Positions 43,259 through 55,258 are shown, counted from the first letter of the stretch. The stretch is 64,000 nt of DNA from Podospora pseudocomata (GCF_035222375.1 NW_026946363.1:2852001-2916000); one strand, 5' to 3'. Notes: generated by a model not told the origin, from the letters alone. Numbers and translations: made by a program.

Positions 43259-44641
43259 ATGTCTCTAAGCGACCACCCAAAAGCCTACGGCACCGCCGCC
43301 CTGACAGTAGCCTTCATAACCGGCATCTTCGTCACCCTCGGCTTCAAAGACCTCTACCCCGAACTCGAAAACCGCTACCAGCAACGTCTCAAACGCAACC
43401 GCCATGCCCGCAACTCGCTCGCCCGCTCCTCCACCGTCTCCTCCCGACGAGACTCCTTCCTCTTCAGCGGCCCCGTCTCCCTCGAAGACCGGGAATCCAC
43501 CTTCACCACCATCGACCGCGGCCTCGGCATAGTCGACGGCATAGCCGGCACGATAGGCAACACCCCCCTGGTCAAAATCCGCTCCCTCTCCGAAGCAACC
43601 GGGTGCGTCATCCTCGCCAAAGCAGAGTTCCTCAACGGCGCGGGGAACTCCCCCAAGGACCGTGTAGCCTTAAACATGATCGAAGTCGCTGAGCAGCAAG
43701 GCCTTTTGGTCCCCAACAGAGGTGACACCATCTACGAAGGCACAGTAGGATCAACCGGTATCTCCCTCGCCGTCCTGGCCAGAGCGAAAGGGTACAAATG
43801 CCACATCTGCATGCCCTCCGATGTGGCGATTGAGAAATCCGAGCTCCTCCACCACTTGGGAGCTACGGTGGAACGTGTCACTCCTGCGCCCATCACGGAC
43901 CCAAAACACTTTGTCAACCTCGCCCGCCAGAGAGCAAAGGAACACACGCTGCGGACTGACACGGAAAGCCGCGGGTTTTTTGCCGATCAGTTTGAGTCGT
44001 TGGCTAACTACACGGCCCACATGAAGACCACGGGCCCGGAAATCTACGAGCAGACGGGCGGGCTTATTGATGCGTTTGTTGCTGGTGCTGGAACGGGGGG
44101 GACCATTTCGGGGGTGACGAAGTATTTAAAGGAAGAGAGGAAGCTGACGAACCTCAAGGTTGTGCTTGCGGATCCTCAAGGGAGTGGGTTGTACAATAAG
44201 ATCAGACATGGGGTGATGTACTCGCCCACGGAGAAGGAAGGGACAAGGAGAAGACAGCAGGTTGATACCATGGTGGAGGGGATTGGGATTAACAGGATTA
44301 CCGAAAACTTTGAGTCTGCCAGGTCGCTCATCGACGACGCCGTAAGGGTGACGGATATTCAAGCTCTTAAAATGGCGAGGTGGTTGGTAGAACATGATGG
44401 GATTTTTGTCGGGAGTTCGAGCGCGGTCAACTGTGTTGCGGCGGTGATGACGGCGCTGAAGATGCCGAAGGGGAGTCAGGTTGTGACTATTTTGTGTGAT
44501 AGTGGGAGTAGGCATTTGAGCAAGTTTTGGAAGAGCGTGGGGGAGTTGGGGTTGGAGGTTAATGGGGAGGATGAGGAGAGGGGGGGGGAGGGGGAGGGTG
44601 ACATTGTTGAGGTTTTGGGGTTGGGGAAGGGGAGGCAGTAA
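43259..44641 (+). CDS. mcy1: Mitochondrial cysteine-synthase-like PLP enzyme
   Basis: A fold-type II PLP enzyme related to yeast Mcy1 (YGR012W) and fungal 'cysteine synthase 2', found at the mitochondrial outer membrane. It has 460 residues and no intron. An N-terminal hydrophobic segment (about 11-29) followed by an arginine-rich stretch fits membrane anchoring. The catalytic domain starts about residue 88: GTIGNTPLVKI, then NSPKDR with PLP lysine at about 133, TVGSTGISLA (substrate loop), GAGTGGTISGVTKYLK (phosphate loop) and CDSGSRHLSKF. All core residues are present. The C-terminal tail is acidic and glycine-rich. Whether the enzyme makes cysteine in vivo is not settled for the family. 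The neighbouring divergent gene is also predicted mitochondrial. Confidence 0.93.
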   Translation: MSLSDHPKAYGTAALTVAFITGIFVTLGFKDLYPELENRYQQRLKRNRHARNSLARSSTVSSRRDSFLFSGPVSLEDRESTFTTIDRGLGIVDGIAGTIGNTPLVKIRSLSEATGCVILAKAEFLNGAGNSPKDRVALNMIEVAEQQGLLVPNRGDTIYEGTVGSTGISLAVLARAKGYKCHICMPSDVAIEKSELLHHLGATVERVTPAPITDPKHFVNLARQRAKEHTLRTDTESRGFFADQFESLANYTAHMKTTGPEIYEQTGGLIDAFVAGAGTGGTISGVTKYLKEERKLTNLKVVLADPQGSGLYNKIRHGVMYSPTEKEGTRRRQQVDTMVEGIGINRITENFESARSLIDDAVRVTDIQALKMARWLVEHDGIFVGSSSAVNCVAAVMTALKMPKGSQVVTILCDSGSRHLSKFWKSVGELGLEVNGEDEERGGEGEGDIVEVLGLGKGRQ

Positions 44642-44990
44642 GTAGAAAATGGGTGTATGTGAGGGATGCAGATGTGAGAATGATGATACCCCTTGTTCAT
44701 TGTGTGTGTATATGTGGCACAACGTTGACTGTGAACAGAAAGATGAGTAAAAAATTACGACTCTTGTTCTTCAGTCATTGGCTAGGCATTAGTTCTCAAA
44801 CTCTCAGCCTCATCACAAATATCATCAGTGATACTCCCGGCTTTCTCTTCGACATTAACCATTATATTATTCCTTCCTATTTTTCAATATATATTCTTAA
44901 AATAATCCACAATAATCTACAGAATCATGCCACCCAACATTGTACAAGGACGACACCACCCAAAAATGCATTTTTGCCCCCCATTTATTT
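44642..44990. other. Convergent intergenic region
   Basis: 349 bp, rather AT-rich, between two gene 3' ends. Nothing was recognised. Confidence 0.5.
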
Positions 44991-46223
44991 TCACTCAATA
45001 TAGTTCCCCTTGTGATCCCTATAACCACTTTGACGATGTCTTCCCTCATGATCCACCCACACGTGGAAAGGTTCGTTATCATGCTGTTTCCTTCCGTGAT
45101 TGGACTCCCTGTGATGAGCGTTGTTTCTTTGCGCCTGCTGATAATCTCCACCATGACGGCTGCCATTGTTGAATCCCTCACGATGATGCCGCCCGTTGCC
45201 ACTACGGTCGTCGTCATACCGCTGCTGGCCATAACCATGGCGACCGTTGCTGTTGTAACCTTTCTCACCAAAGTGGTAGCCGTTGTCTCCACCGCGATTT
45301 CCTCCGCGGTTATTGCCATATCCACCAGGAAGCGCACCGCTGGGTAGGAAGCCGGGTTGTACTCTAGGACGATCAGATTGCTGCTGCTGCTGCTGCTGCT
45401 GTTGCTGAGGGCGGCGGTGGTAATCAGGACGAGGTTGTGCATATTGAGCTTCGCGGTGAGGACGTTGAGGTTGGTGCTGCTGTCCCTGCTGTCCCTGCTG
45501 TCCCTGCTGTCCCTGTTGCCCCTGCTGCCCCTGACGTCCACGATACTCCCCCTCCTCATACCTCTGAGACCCGTAATTCGGTCTAGGCCAATACCCAGAA
45601 AACGTCGGCCTCCCCTGACGCCTCGCCCCCCCTTCCTCCTCTTCCTCTTCCTGCTCCTCCTCCTTCTTCTTTTTCCCCTCAGGCTTCTTCTTCCTCTCCT
45701 TCCCTCCCCACCTCCACTTCTTTGCTTCCTCCTTCCCACCTTTCCACTTCCACTCCTTCTCGCCCCATTTCCACCCCTTCCCCTTTTTTACTCCCTCCTC
45801 CTCCTCCTCCCTCTCCTCCTTCTCCTCCTCCTTTTTCTTCCCCTGCCTATGCACACTATGATCACTCTTATCAACCGTGATCGGATCACAAACACTAATC
45901 CCGATACAAATGATATTTTGCGGTTTCTGGTTGTCATTCTTCTTCTGGCCGCTGTTCTTGCTGTTGGCTGCCCGCTCGGCTAGGCGGTCGATGAGCCGGT
46001 CGATGAGGGCGTCTAGGTTTGGGTCTTCCATGTTCTTGTCCTCCAAGACTTTTATTTTTGTGAGGAGGGATTGGATTTCGGAATCAAAGGCGGGGTCGGG
46101 GGGAAGGTTTTGGGAGTGGTAGTTTGAGATGGCTCGGGAGGCGGTTAAGGAGGGGGAGAGAGCGATGGGGGTGGCGAGGATGGGGAGGGGGAGGAGGAGG
46201 GTGAGGAGGGTTTGGGTGCGCAT
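44991..46223 (-). CDS. Secreted low-complexity protein, function unknown
   Basis: I do not recognise this 410-residue protein. It has a clear signal peptide (about 1-17, MRTQTLLTLLLPLPILATP). A short helical region follows (about 45-85, with LIDRLIDRLAERAA). Then comes a Lys/Glu/Trp-rich block with repeated KWKW/GGKE motifs, tandem QQG repeats, a run of 10 Gln, and a Gly/Asn/His-rich C-terminus ending HKGNYIE. The composition suggests an extended, highly charged cell-wall or extracellular protein. It is divergent from another secreted protein gene across 1.2 kb. The single open frame through strongly biased sequence gives some doubt about exact exon structure; an unseen intron in the K/E-rich block is possible. 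Confidence 0.65.
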   Translation of the reverse strand: MRTQTLLTLLLPLPILATPIALSPSLTASRAISNYHSQNLPPDPAFDSEIQSLLTKIKVLEDKNMEDPNLDALIDRLIDRLAERAANSKNSGQKKNDNQKPQNIICIGISVCDPITVDKSDHSVHRQGKKKEEEKEEREEEEEGVKKGKGWKWGEKEWKWKGGKEEAKKWRWGGKERKKKPEGKKKKEEEQEEEEEEGGARRQGRPTFSGYWPRPNYGSQRYEEGEYRGRQGQQGQQGQQGQQGQQGQQHQPQRPHREAQYAQPRPDYHRRPQQQQQQQQQQSDRPRVQPGFLPSGALPGGYGNNRGGNRGGDNGYHFGEKGYNSNGRHGYGQQRYDDDRSGNGRHHREGFNNGSRHGGDYQQAQRNNAHHRESNHGRKQHDNEPFHVWVDHEGRHRQSGYRDHKGNYIE

Positions 46224-47436
46224 GGTTGGGGGATGGGTGGTGTGGTGAGTCGGGGTGGGCTGGTGGTTTGAAAGCTGCTGGAGGTGTATTATACTGACAT
46301 ATTTGATCTCTGCTCTGGGAATGTTCTGTTTTAACATCTGAATGTCATCTCCGGGCGTTTGGACACCTATATTCAACGGCTACTCAACCTCCATCTCCGT
46401 TGTCAACGCCAGTAACGGCAAAGCCGCCTTCACCGTGTCGCGAGCATGACATCTCCAGAGCTAACGGTTGTCGTGACCTTTTGATAACGATTCAACGGTC
46501 ATCCCAACGTCCCCAACAGTCGTCCCGTTGCCAGGCGACCACAACCTTGGGTCGGAAGGGCGAGGGCACTGAATCGAGGTGATTACCAAGCGAGCAAGAT
46601 TCTGAAATGGTTGCCGGACAAAAGTCAAATTTATTTCTGGTCCTGGCGCCAGAATAAGGTGAAGAAAATGGCTCAACTCTTGACTGATAGATGTGACAGA
46701 TCACTGGGGAAGAATCCTCGCCGGTGTGGACTATGTAGGCTCAGGGACTCATGCCAAGCCGTTCGCTCTTGCCAAACATGTCTTGCCCCTTCACAAGGCA
46801 TGTGGAGAAAGGATAGCGGTCCTGGGCGGTTCTAATTGAGGCAGGAGCGGTCCGTATGCAGATCTATAGACAGACGTTCATGATGACACCTGCACTCTAG
46901 TAACACTTATTCATCTTGCAAAGACACTTGTCAACTATCATCTTGACGGACATCCCTTTTGAGAGCTCCGTTTCATATTCTGGCATGTGGCCATTCTTTC
47001 AATACGAGCTGTTGTATCGCCCTGTTGGTGATGATTAGGGACGGACTCCTCGTTCAACCCAGTTAGACCAGTTTTTGAGTCATACCAGATGCCCAGATCA
47101 TCGATGCTCTCGACTGTGAGCTCACCCACCTTTCACCGTCCCAGACCCGTTCAGCCCTGGACTCTGACCCAACGATTCAGCCCCCGCCGTTCACATACTA
47201 ACATGATTTGAGAAGCGTGCTATTCCCCTGAATCGGTCTTGATCATCGTTGACCAAAGACGGTGAAGACCATGATTATGATGAGGCAAAAACGTTGCAAC
47301 CCCGTAGCCCGTTGATGTATAAAGTGACAGTTGACACCCTCTCAATCAGCAGCACCCTCTCAACTCATCCACCGGCTTCCATCCGCCTTCGTTCCCTAAA
47401 GACAAGAAAACACGCTCATTAGCTTCCATCTTCGAT
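46224..47436. promoter_or_regulatory. Divergent region between two secreted-protein genes
   Basis: 1.2 kb with no recognisable gene. It holds a good TATAAA for the right-hand gene (listed separately). Confidence 0.5.
47318..47323 (+). promoter_or_regulatory. Putative TATA box of GPI-type protein gene
   Basis: TATAAA lies 114 bp before the start codon at 47437 and is followed by a pyrimidine-rich leader (CACCCTCTC), the usual arrangement of a strong fungal promoter. Confidence 0.55.
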
Positions 47437-48397
47437 ATGCATATCAGAAAGATCTCCGCCATCATCGCCCAGGTCAGCCTGACGTCGGCCAGTGTTCTGG
47501 CTGGACACGACATGGGGTAAGCTCACTTACAATCACCACAACAACCGCCACATACTGACCCACCCCCTCAGCAAGCGCGACAGCTGGGAAGACGCCAAAG
47601 CATTCGCACTCCCCAAGGCAAGCGAGGCAGCGGCCAAGTTCAACGCCGCCCCCGAGGCCATGATCACCCCCTCCCCTGTTGTTTCGAAGCGCCAGTTCTT
47701 CGGCGGCATCCGTCCAGACGCCGGGTTCGAAATCGGCCGCCAGCAAGGTCTCGCCGCTGCCCAGGCCGCCCAGGAGCACGTCGACAGGGTTACCAATGAC
47801 TTTAACTCGCGCTTCCCTCCCTTCTTTCCCGGGTTCCGCAACAACGGCTACAACAACAAGCGTGGCGACGATATGGACCAGGGCCAGCAGTACAATGATG
47901 AACCTGACCGGTGGGATGACAACAATGGGGTTTACCATTCGTATTACTCTGGGGCTGCTGCAGGTTATGCCTCTGCTGCCAACGACGGTGCTTACAAGGA
48001 CGCCAACCAGGCTCAGCAGGGCTGGCAGCGTGGTGCGCCTGACTGGCAGGCTCATGCCTCGAGCTGGGCTGGTTATGGGGATTATGTTGCTGCTTCTGCT
48101 CATGGTCTGGCTAGTGAGGCGGTTGCTTCTGCGAATGGTGTTGCTGCTACTGCTACTGCCGGGTATGGTGATGGGGACTGGGAGGGGGATGTTGCTTCTG
48201 CGCATGGCGTGGCTAGTGGTTATCAGTCTGAGTATTACCAGGGGGGTGTTGCTAGCCCTTCTGGGGTGCAGCCCACGGCTTCTGCTGCGCATGGTACGCA
48301 GATGGTGCAGGTTAATGAGGGGGCGGCTGGGGTGTTGGGGGGGAGGGCGGTGGGGGTCGTTGTTGGGGTGGCGGGGGTTGTTTTTGGGATGTTGTAA
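47437..48397 (+). CDS. Secreted, probably GPI-anchored surface protein
   Basis: Exons are 47437..47516 and 47572..48397 (55-bp GT-AG intron), giving 301 residues; I recognise no catalytic family. The N-terminus is a signal peptide (MHIRKISAIIAQVSLTSASVLAG). A Lys-Arg pair soon after (GKRDSWEDAK) and a second (VVSKRQFFGG) could be Kex2 cleavage sites. The middle is Asp/Asn/Tyr-rich, then comes an Ala/Ser/Gly-rich stretch with repeated ASAHG-type motifs. The last 25 residues are small and hydrophobic (GRAVGVVVGVAGVVFGML) with no charged tail, the pattern of a GPI-attachment signal. It is divergent from a second secreted low-complexity protein. A role in the cell wall is an inference from composition only. 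Confidence 0.78.
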
Positions 48398-48799
48398 GCT
48401 CTGGGACAGGGGTCGTTCTGTCAAGGGGAAGAAGAGGAGCTTCGATACCCCTAGGTGGTGGCTTCTCTCTCTCTTTCGTTGGGAGGGGGGTTGGTGGAGG
48501 AAGTAGGCACGTATGTGTGTCCTTCGCTTTTTTCTGTGCTGGATATTTTTTCTCCGTGATCCCAACTGTACAGAATGTTGGTGATATAAAGCGGGAAATA
48601 AGATTGGGTTTAGATTGGAGTAATAATTGGTGGGGATTTTATAGACTCGTAAAGTAGTTTGGTGGTGAAGAGTAGGGTAGTAACACTTTTGTGTTTCGAA
48701 TCCTTTCTCATCTGTATCCAACAGTGGTGAAAGAATTCTTCTATAATTGGAGTGTACAAGATATCTTACATCTGTTTCCACCTTATCCAATACCTTTTC
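48398..48799. other. Convergent intergenic region
   Basis: 402 bp between gene 3' ends; nothing was recognised. Confidence 0.5.
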
Positions 48800-51084
48800 T
48801 CATTCCTTCTTCTTCTCCTCCTTGGGTCTAAAAGCCAAATGATACGTCCTCAACTCCTCACTAGTAATCTTGCCCGGCGACCTGACCGTCAAATCCTCCC
48901 CTTTCATACTCTTTGGAAAAGCAATCACATCCCTTACTGAGTCTGTCCCTGTGAGCACCGCACAGAGCCGATCAAACCCCAACGCGAACCCTGCGTGTGG
49001 CGGACACCCCGCTCTTAACGCTTCGAGTAGATGAGAGAATTGCTTGACACCCTTGTCGGACATTTTGAGAATCTCCCTAAAGACATACTCCTGCATTTTC
49101 GCCGTGTGGATCCTTCTCGACCCACCACCTAGCTCAACCCCGTTGAGGACGAGGTCGTAGTGGTCTGCCCTTGCGGCTAGGGGGTTGGTAACCATCAGCT
49201 CGACGTCTGCGTCGGTTAGGGGGGCAGTGAAGGGGTGGTGTGTTGCGCTGAAGCCTGATTGGCCTCCTTGGCCCGGGTCGGTTTCGGTGTTGGGTGTGAA
49301 CATGGGGAAGTTTTGGACCCAGAGGAAGTTAAACTGATGAGAGGGGGGGAGGAAGCCAGAGGTGACGGCGGAGGAGTATAAAAGGGTGCGGATTTGGCCT
49401 AGGGCAGTGGAACCACCGGAAAAGGGGGTGGGAGGTCGGGCTTGGAAAAAGATGACGTCGCCTGAGGTGAGGAAGGGGTAGAGGTTGGTTATTGTTTCGA
49501 AGCCGGAGTGGGAGAGGGGGGAGAGACCCATTAGGGGTTTGGAGGTGTCGATTATTAGGGCGGCGGGTTGGCCGTTGGGGTTGAGGGAGAAGAGGGCGGG
49601 GGGGAGGGTGGAGAGGAAGGTGTGGATGAAGGTTGTTGTGTCCCGGATGGAGGGGGAGGTGGTGGTGGTGGTGGTGGTGGTCGGGGTGAAGAGGAAGGTG
49701 TCGATTGTGGGGGAGGGGAGGGGGGAGATCATGGAGGTGAAGGATTCGGGGAGGGGGACGTTGGGGTTTATTTCAAAGGGGATGCGGGTGTCGGGCTTGT
49801 CGACGCCGAAGCGGGACATGGCTTCTTCGTAGGTGATTCGGGGGAAGGGTTTGTCTGATACAGGCCAGGGGTTGGAGGATGGGTCGGAGGAGGGGGGGGT
49901 GCGTCTGGGGACGGGGTAGCGCTCGTTGGTGTCGGATTGGACGAGTTCGAATTGGGAGTTGAGGGACTTCATGAGGTCTTTCATGATGGACTCGACTGTG
50001 CGCATGACGTCTTGGCCGGTGGCGAAGGACATTTCGAGATCCAACTGTCAAGGGGGCATTAGATGGTGTTGTGGTTAAGTCAAGTCTGCGGAATTCACCT
50101 GGGTAAACTCGGGCTGTCTGTCGGCTCTGAGATCTTCGTCACGGAAGCATCTCGCAAACTGGTAGTACCCACGGATACCGCTGGACATGAGAATCTGCTT
50201 GTACTGCTGAGGGCTCTGGGGAAGGGCGTATGCTAAACCAGCCCGTCGTGTTGGAACCAAGAACTCGCGAGCCCCCTCAGGCGTAGACTTGAAGAGGATT
50301 GGTGTTTCCACCTCGGTAAAGTTAAGATCGGTGAGGGACTTGCGAAGTTCATGGCCGATCTTTGGGCGTGCACGAATACGAGCCTGGAGAGCCTCATCGA
50401 AGCGGATCTGAAGGTGTCGGGCCGAGGGCGGGAACTGCACCCCCTTGGACACGATGATATCCTTGGGGAAAGCATTAAGAGGCTGAATATTCTGCAGAGA
50501 AATCTCGAGATGTGTGACGCCTTTGGGAAACGAGCCAGGAACATCTCTTTGAGAGGAGGCAGACAAGTCTCGGTCACCTTTTTGAGATACGACAGTTCCG
50601 GTCACTGCGACTGGACTGTGGAGAGGCAGAGCCCTAAGAGCGAGATGGGCCTCGTGTCCGGGAGGAGGGTTGGATTCATCACCGGGCTCGGAGTGGGATA
50701 CAACCTGGATAGACGGCCCATTGTCGACTTGCACATTGGCAAAGATGAGCTTCTTGGACGATATCCTTCTCTGGGAGAGAAAGCCATGTACTGTGACTGT
50801 CTGGCCATTCACAAACTGGTTGGCACTGGACGCCTGGGGAAAGTGATCTTTATTCTACATCAGCCGAGGAACTATGAATGCTGGAACAGATATCTCTCCA
50901 TACTATAGCTCGACCATTCTTCCCGAAGCTGCTGTGTGATATCACTATGAGTGAACCGTTGAGGTACCCACAAGACACCTGATGGCCGGCGGATGAGTCG
51001 AGGCTGGAGAAAACTGGTGCACGGTCTGAGATTTGAGGGTCTCAAGCTGGTGAGACGCCTCATGGAAGGCCGTGAGAGGGCCAT
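48800..51084 (-). CDS. msd1: Mitochondrial aspartyl-tRNA synthetase (bacterial type)
   Basis: This enzyme charges mitochondrial tRNA-Asp. Exons are 50904..51084, 50099..50847 and 48800..50044, giving 724 residues. The first 40 residues are rich in Arg/Ser/Leu ([15 protein letters not shown]) as in a mitochondrial presequence; ATGs at 51084 and 51063 are both possible starts. The anticodon-binding OB fold follows ([13 protein letters not shown]). Class II motif 2 is [18 protein letters not shown], split by an intron exactly where the family sequence continues. The bacterial-type insertion domain is Thr-rich ([14 protein letters not shown]). Motif 3 is [16 protein letters not shown]. The 56-bp first intron (GTATGG, CTGAT branch, AAAG end) was chosen because it joins [15 protein letters not shown] in frame. 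It is divergent from the AP180-like gene. Confidence 0.94.
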
Positions 51085-52459
51085 GCTCTGTATCGAAAGT
51101 CGAAAATTGCAACTTGTGCACACCAGAACTTGGGCCAATTCACTACCAAATTCACTGGCAGCAGTCTCATGGGGGGAGCTTCAGAGCTGCGAGCCTGCCG
51201 ACAGCCGGCAGGCAACGGCAGGCAACGGCAGGCCCCACTCTTGCTCGGCTGATGTTTGGCCCGAGCACTCTGTGGTGGGCCCCTCTGGCAGAGCTGGCTG
51301 CGACCTACAAAAGTTTTGCGGCTCAATCCATTTTGGAATTTTCCTCTTTTCTTCTTCATGACCCTCTCATTCAATACAAAGTGAGTAGCACCCACCATCA
51401 CCACCAATTTTTACCGCAAAGATCACCAGCTAACAGTTGTTTCTCCAGATGATGAAAGCCAGCGTGTTCCACATGATAAAGCTTCCGCTTCTTCAAACTT
51501 CCAAACTCCCCCCTCACGGGGCTTAGGTGGTTTGGTTGGGAGATGGAGTTGGAATTATGAAATAAGCGTTCGGCACACCGACCTTGTTACTTATCGGACG
51601 CAATAACGGCATCTCTGATTACACTGAATGAGAAGGGTTTGACTCTGGGGCTTTGTGTCTGGTCGTTTTTGCGACCTTTTGTATCGCTGAAGGCATCCTC
51701 GATGGGCATAGGGTTGCATTCACGACGGGGCCAGTCACCAAGTTAAGGTGCTTGGAGACTCTGCCTGGTGGTGTACTGTCACTTGATGTTTGGAGATGAT
51801 GCCCTCGGCGACAAGTTTTTTGCGAGTAGGTTGGTCGCGGACACGAGCGGAACCGTATCTTGAGAATGTTGACTGGGACAAGTGTTCCACATCGTCTTCA
51901 TGTTCGGATACGCCTGTAGCACTAGTTTACCTGTCAACAATATCACGTTTGGATGAATGAACACAAATATAATGCACATGTCTCGGATACATGAAATCAA
52001 GCGGGAACCCGCAAAGGCGGCCCCTCGATTTCCGTCCCGTTGACCCATGTCACTGGGAGAGACCCGCCTACCCGACTGCCCATCCACACGGCAGCACGGC
52101 AGCACGGCAGGTTCCTTTTGACGTGGGTTTCCCAGTTACAATTGCTGTCCTGCATTGCAGAGAGTATCAACCTATCAACCTATCAACTTCGCCCGCAGAC
52201 CGTTCCCAGCTTGCCCGTCTTGCGGCCCCTAATGCACGCTTAGGTCACCTCACCTCGCCGCCTAGGAACCGTTGACTGTCCGCTGCCCGACCTGCCCCAT
52301 CTCACCATCATCCCCCAGGCCATCTCCGCTATCACTGGACACCCGCTCCAAGTCCCTGTCGCGAGCCATCACACGCCATCAACACAGTGAGCTTGGAGGG
52401 TGCTTTTTGCAGCAGCGTAGCCCCGTGCCAGCTCGACAACATCCCCATCTCCAGCAGCC
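51085..52459. promoter_or_regulatory. Divergent region AspRS/AP180-like gene
   Basis: 1.37 kb with no recognised gene. It includes short tandem repeats (GGCAGGCAAC near 51206-51230, GGCAGCAC near 52090-52112, TATCAACC near 52168-52188) and the 16-bp sequence (51355-51370) also found at 43213-43228. Confidence 0.5.
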
Positions 52460-53742
52460 ATGGCGAGCTCCTTTGAAAAGTCCGTCAAGGGCGCGACCAA
52501 GATCAAGGTCCGTAGACTTCCCCCCCCTTGCGCCCGCGAGAATTGTCGGCTTGTTTTTATCGTTGTCCGGGCCTGACCAACTGTATCGCTCACAGGCCGC
52601 GCCTCCGAAAACAAAATACATCGAGCACATTCTAGTTGCGACACATTCGGGCGAGGCGGGCGTGGGCGAGGTATTCCGGGCGCTCCACCACCGGTTGCGC
52701 GACTCAACATGGACCGTCGTCTTCAAGAGTTTGATCACTGTCCACCTCATGATCCGCGAGGGCTCGGCAGATGTCACCCTGGCGTATCTTGCGAAACACC
52801 GGAACATGATTGCTATCAGCATGTTTTCTGATGGTAGGTAGCCCCGGCCTCCCCAATTCACTCGAGATACCGACGGGTCACTGACAGTCTCTTCGTATAC
52901 AGCGCAAACTCAGGGGCGAAACATACGACATTACCACAGTTATCTTGCAGAAAGAGCGCGAGCGTATCGAGAAACAAAGGTCGACTGGGTGCGGTCAAAG
53001 GATTCGAGGCTGGAGAAACTGTCCATCGACAAGGGTTTGCTTCGGGAGACGGAAATTGTTCAGCACCAACTCACGGCCTTGCTGAAATGCGACGTGAGTT
53101 TATCGCCTAAAACATCCCTCGACTGTATGCTGACACACAATAGGTGATGGAGAATGAGCCTGAAAATGAAATCACCATCACTGTGTTTCGGCTCCTTGTC
53201 CTGGACTTGCTGGCTCTTTTCCAAGCCCTGAACCAGGGACTGATCAACATCCTCGGTCACTTCTTCGAGCTGTCCAAGACTGATGCCGAAAGAGCTATGG
53301 ATATCTACCGGACATTTACCAGGCAGACTGACTACGTTGTACAGTATCTCAGCACGGCCAGACAGTATGAGCATCACACCAGGGTGGAGGTTCCTAAGCT
53401 GAAGCACGCCCCTGTTAATCTCGGGCGCCAGCTCGAGGAGTATCTGAAGGATCCCGATTTTGAGATTCACCGGAGGCAGTACCTGGCTGAGCTTGAGGCC
53501 AAAAAGTCATCCAAGGGCGGGTCATCAGGAGCTTCGAAGTTGCCCAAATTTGATGCCTTTGAGACCAAAGCATCATCCAGCACAAGCGCACCTGCTTCTC
53601 AGCCAGCCCAGACTTCTCAGGCTGCGGCACCAGCAAAGGGACCCGACGTCAATCTGATCGACTTCTTTGAGTCCATTGAACAAAACCAGACGACACTGGC
53701 TGTCCAAGGCCAGACGCAGCAGGCACAGGCACAACCTCAGTT

Positions 53743-53779
<37 letters not shown>

Positions 53780-54634
53780 ACGCAGATGCAGATGGGCATG
53801 TCTCCTTGGGGCCCTGCCCCATTCCAACCTCAACAACCTCTTCAGCAGCAACAGCAATTTCCCCAGAACGGATTTGTCGCCTCTCCTGTTCACCAGTTCC
53901 AGACGGGTGTTCCCTTCCAACAGCAGGGGCAGCCAGCATTTTCGCCACAGCAAACTGCGCAGCCAGTACAGCAGGCCTTTACTGGCGTCGGCTTCGGCGG
54001 GTTCTCTCCGCAACCCCAGGTTGGCTTCCAGCCTGGTTCTCTCGCCCCGATACAGCAGGATACCGTCGCGAATTTCCAGACAGGCGCGCCCACTTTCCAA
54101 GGAGGCCTTCAGGCGCCTCAACAAAACACCAACCCTTTCCGCCAGTCCATGCTCATGAACCAACAACAAACAGGCTCACCCTTTGCGCAGCAGCAACCTG
54201 TTCAGGAGGTCGCTTCTCCTCAGCAACGCCCCATGACAAGCCAGTCTACCAACCCCTTTGCTCGCTCCTCACCGCAAGGGACACAGCCATTTGCTGCACC
54301 AACGTCCAACTCACCTTTCCAATCCCAGGCGCCACAGCAGCCCACTCAACAACAAATGCAGCCCATGCCGACGGGCACGAACCCGTTCGCCAAGAACTTT
54401 GGACAGGCTCAGCAAGCGCAGCCTACTCAGCAGCAACAGCGACCTGTCACTGCAGGGGGAATATTGTCCCAGCCGACGGGGACGAATCCGTTTAGGCAGG
54501 GAGCCTTTGTGAATCATCAGACGGGACTGGGGTGGCAGCATAACCAGCAGGCTATTGGGGGTGGGTTGGATCAAGTTGAGACTGTGCCTGTGTTTCCTAG
54601 GCCGGCGGCTCAGACGCCGTGGCAGCAGCAGTGA
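52460..54634 (+). CDS. AP180/CALM-type clathrin assembly protein (ANTH domain)
   Basis: This endocytic adaptor binds PI(4,5)P2 and clathrin; the yeast relatives are Yap1801/Yap1802. Exons are 52460..52507, 52596..52833, 52903..53093 and 53144..54634, giving 655 residues, with three GT-AG introns of 50-88 bp. The ANTH domain (about 1-275) begins MASSFEKSVKGATKIK with the lysine-rich lipid-binding stretch PPKTKYIEHIL, then LRDSTWTVVFKSLITVHLMIREG. The rest is disordered and Gln-rich, with a run of about 12 Gln (CAA repeat at about 53743-53778). NPF motifs (TNPFRQS, TNPFARS, TNPFAKN, TNPFRQG) suit binding of EH-domain proteins such as Pan1/Ede1. Confidence 0.95.
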
Positions 54635-55258
54635 GGGAGGGGTGGTTTGTGTGTGATATAAACTTGTTAGGGAGGCCAGAGAATATGGGGGGAGGTTTGG
54701 GGCTGCAGAAAGGTTTACTTTTTTTGCTAGGAGGAGCGGCGGTGCTGGGATTCATCCAGCGAGAGCACAGATAACATTCGTTTGGCAAAGAAGCATTCAA
54801 GCGCGGCGTTTGTGAAATAGGCTGTTGACACTTTTTTTGGGGTTGGGGTGGGGGTTTCTTCCTTAGTCCCCCCCCCCCATTGTTGCTTGTTTGTTTTTGG
54901 AAGACATGGTGTGGTGGGGGGTTGGTTGAGATGGTATAGGGGGTGTTGTTTTGAGGGGGTAGTGAGTGGTAGTAGTAAGATTCATTGTATACTTTAATTT
55001 TATATCATTTTTGGCATTTGAAACACAAGACCTTGAGCTGTTGTATATCCAACATTGTCACGGTGGGTCAAGATAATAAGACCAAGGAGTCGTCTATTTT
55101 GATCATGTCCTTCTTTCCCTGCGTAATATCCTTTTTGTACCTACCTATCTTGTCCCAATATCTAAAACCTTACCAAGCCTTCCCTCCAAGAACGCCAGCG
55201 CTATGCCCATAAATCACACCCAATATCAAACAAATGGCCAATAAAATGATAGCCCCCC
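54635..55258. other. Convergent intergenic region
   Basis: 624 bp between gene 3' ends, with a C-run near 54869 and G-rich stretches. Nothing was recognised. Confidence 0.5.
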
